NCBI GenBank assembly: GCA_900321145.1
Contig: ONVB01000338.1
Coordinates: forward strand, 1 to 7,704
DNA from: an uncultured Eubacteriales bacterium
Lineage (GTDB): Bacteria; Bacillota; Clostridia; Lachnospirales; Lachnospiraceae
Direction: 5' to 3'
Length of the DNA stretch: 7,704 nt
Below the pieces are notes generated by a model, which made no database searches, was not told the DNA's origin, and worked only from the letters and a program-made list of their open reading frames with translations. This document shows, piece by piece, positions 6,253 to 7,704 of this stretch. Position 1 is the stretch's first letter; the number at the start of each line of letters is the position of its first letter. The position numbers were made by a program, and so were the translations under genes.

Positions 6253-7340
6253 TGCTTAAATTCATACATATTGCGGATGTTCATATAGGCGCAAAGCCTG
6301 ATATAGAAAAGAGCTGGAGCGAGATAAGATCCGAGGAGCTCATAACCGCATTTGACAACATAATAGACGTGTGTCGCACGCAGGATGCAGATCTTTTGCT
6401 GATCGCGGGCGACCTTTTTAATGCAAGCCCTACTTTGCCGCAGCTCAGGCTGATAGATGCAAAGCTCAAGAAGCTTAGGGGTACGAGGACGGTCATAGTG
6501 GCCGGAAGCTCCGATCCCATCACACCCGATTCGGCGTGGGCCGGGTTCGAATTCTCGTCTGACACGACGGTGCTTCCGCCGGATACTGTTTCGAATGCAT
6601 ATTTCGAGGATATAAATGTGTGCGTGACCGGTATGAGCTACGGGAAGGAGACCTACGACGAAAGGATGCTCGAGCACCTCACCCCGGGCAGAGAGGGAGC
6701 ATTTAACATACTGCTCGGCTACGGCGGCTCGAAGGGGCGCATGCCATTTTCCTCCGAGAAGCTCAAAAGCGCCGGCTTTGATTATATAGCTCTCGGAAAT
6801 GTACATAAGCCGACGGTGGTTGAGGAAAATGAGATCATATTTGCCGGCTCGCTCGAACCGCTTTCGGTGGAGGAGAAGGGTCAGCATGGGTATGTGTACG
6901 GTACATTTGTGGTCGGAAATGACAAGGTCGCGCCCGAGAAGGAGATAACCTTTATCCCCTGCTGCATGCGCTGCTACATAGATGCGACGGTGAAGATCAC
7001 CTCCGACATGACCACGGAGGCCATACACGAGGCTGTGCTCGAGACTATAAGAAAGTACGGCGTGCAGCACATTTATACCCTAAGGATAGAGGGCTTCAAA
7101 AATAAGGATGCAACTGTCTCGATAAGTGATATAATGAGAGACTATCTTATATTTTCGGTGGATGATGTCACGAAATATGCGTACGACATCGCTGAGTTAA
7201 AGAGAGAAAACGAGGGCAGCATACTGCCTGAACTGATAGATGCTTTAAGAGGCGAAGAGGAAGACGAGGAGCCGGACGGCATAAAGGAACATGCTGTACG
7301 CTACGGACTTCTTGCGCTCTTAAGGACCGGTGATAACTGA
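6252..7340 (+). CDS. SbcD/Mre11/YhaO-like metallophosphoesterase with a degenerate active site
   Basis: Relatives are the nuclease half of SbcCD/Mre11-Rad50, which processes DNA ends and hairpins. The 362-residue protein starts with the phosphoesterase motifs IADVH (D9, H11) and LIAGDLFN (D54). The third motif, GNHD in active members, is GSSD (85-88), losing the metal-binding Asn and the catalytic His. The His expected after NILL is Tyr157 (NILLGYG), and GHxH is GNVH (182-185), leaving only His185. Domain identity is still clear from FDYIALGNVHKP and AGSLEPLSVEEKGQHGYVYG. Residues about 230-360 form the capping region, with an acidic loop GEEEDEEPDG at 334-343. Four of the eight usual metal or catalytic residues are gone, so phosphodiesterase activity is doubtful. 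It overlaps both neighbours by one base; GGAG at 6237-6240 is a weak, distant ribosome site, so coupling is likely. Confidence 0.85.
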   Translation: MLKFIHIADVHIGAKPDIEKSWSEIRSEELITAFDNIIDVCRTQDADLLLIAGDLFNASPTLPQLRLIDAKLKKLRGTRTVIVAGSSDPITPDSAWAGFEFSSDTTVLPPDTVSNAYFEDINVCVTGMSYGKETYDERMLEHLTPGREGAFNILLGYGGSKGRMPFSSEKLKSAGFDYIALGNVHKPTVVEENEIIFAGSLEPLSVEEKGQHGYVYGTFVVGNDKVAPEKEITFIPCCMRCYIDATVKITSDMTTEAIHEAVLETIRKYGVQHIYTLRIEGFKNKDATVSISDIMRDYLIFSVDDVTKYAYDIAELKRENEGSILPELIDALRGEEEDEEPDGIKEHAVRYGLLALLRTGDN

Positions 7341-7704
7341 TGTATCTTGATAAAGTACTGTTAAAGGATTTCGGAAAATTTCATAATAAGGAATTGGAGC
7401 CGGGGCCGGGGATAAATGTCGTGAGCGGAGATGATGACGGACTGATGGCTGATTTTACCGAGGCTATGCTGTATGGTATAAAGCCGTCATTTTTCGCGGG
7501 CGACAGGGTCGATCCCTTAGAGAAGAGGAGACCTTCGGAGCAGAATACTCTTGCTTCGGGAAGCTTCTCGGGAAAGTTCTACATGGTCAAGGACGGCAGC
7601 AGGATACTGGTCGAGAGGGAGTTCTTAAAGAGGAACCCGACGCTGTCCGTGCTCGACTTAAAGAGCGGCAGGGAGATAGTGCCCGTAAAGAGGGATACTC
7701 TCTA
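7340..7704 (+). CDS. SbcC/Rad50/YhaN-like ATPase, N-terminal 121 residues (3' end outside window), Walker A missing
   Basis: The ATG overlaps the preceding stop (TGATG) and the frame stays open to the window edge. The start, MYLDKVLLKDFGKFHNKELE, then GPGINVVSG, matches the N-terminus of YhaN/SbcC-type coiled-coil ATPases, which normally read as a first strand, FGKF, then a P-loop of the form GENEAGKST. At that place this protein has GDDDGLMAD (residues 30-38, bases 7427-7453), with no Gly-Lys-Ser/Thr. The following EAMLYGIKP and, further on, GSFSGKFYMVKDGSRILVEREF still fit the family, so the gap is not a frame error. Loss of the P-loop Lys predicts no ordinary ATP binding at this site. The coiled coil, Walker B and signature motifs lie outside the window, so the family call rests on the first 121 residues and on its SbcD-like partner upstream. 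Confidence 0.72.
   Translation, partial: MYLDKVLLKDFGKFHNKELEPGPGINVVSGDDDGLMADFTEAMLYGIKPSFFAGDRVDPLEKRRPSEQNTLASGSFSGKFYMVKDGSRILVEREFLKRNPTLSVLDLKSGREIVPVKRDTL

Noticed and set aside
1..7704. CRISPR array or cas gene accompanying the Card1-like effector
   Set aside because: No regularly spaced direct repeats and no Cas-like protein are visible anywhere in the window.

Overview
The window looks like a stretch of chromosome from an anaerobic Firmicute, most likely Lachnospiraceae or a close clostridial relative. Evidence: the rplI-dnaB order typical of Firmicutes, good Shine-Dalgarno sites, frequent ATA (Ile) and AGG (Arg) codons, roughly balanced GC by eye, and a secreted C39-type peptidase with a Thr/Glu/Ala/Pro linker. 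The family assignment is inference. Gene density is very high, no gap without a gene exceeds about 150 bases, and I see no tRNA, rRNA, insertion sequence or CRISPR array.

Layout. Bases 2-1763 hold housekeeping genes: the 3' end of rplI (ribosomal protein L9), then dnaB (replicative helicase), four bases apart. After a 143-base gap with a good sigma-A promoter comes a lone Card1/Can2-like gene (DUF1887; CARF sensor plus PD-(D/E)XK nuclease), a family normally tied to cyclic-oligoadenylate signalling in type III CRISPR immunity. It converges, 11 bases apart, on a minus-strand gene for a membrane-anchored C39-like cysteine peptidase.

That peptidase gene diverges from a plus-strand block running to the window edge: a FapA/DUF342 protein (TTG start), an unrecognised 289-residue protein, an SbcD-like metallophosphoesterase and the start of an SbcC/YhaN-like ATPase. 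The divergent promoters overlap, an inverted repeat lies between them, and the peptidase transcript is predicted to be nearly leaderless.

The most unusual point is that the last three genes all seem to have lost catalytic residues. The SbcD-like protein has GSSD for GNHD, Tyr for a metal-binding His and GNVH for GHxH. The SbcC-like protein has no Walker A motif where one should be. The 289-residue protein resembles a PD-(D/E)XK fold with ECV in place of ECK. The operon may therefore encode a non-catalytic, structural or sensing relative of the SbcCD/Mre11-Rad50 machine, co-expressed with a FapA protein. This is inference from motif reading without alignments.
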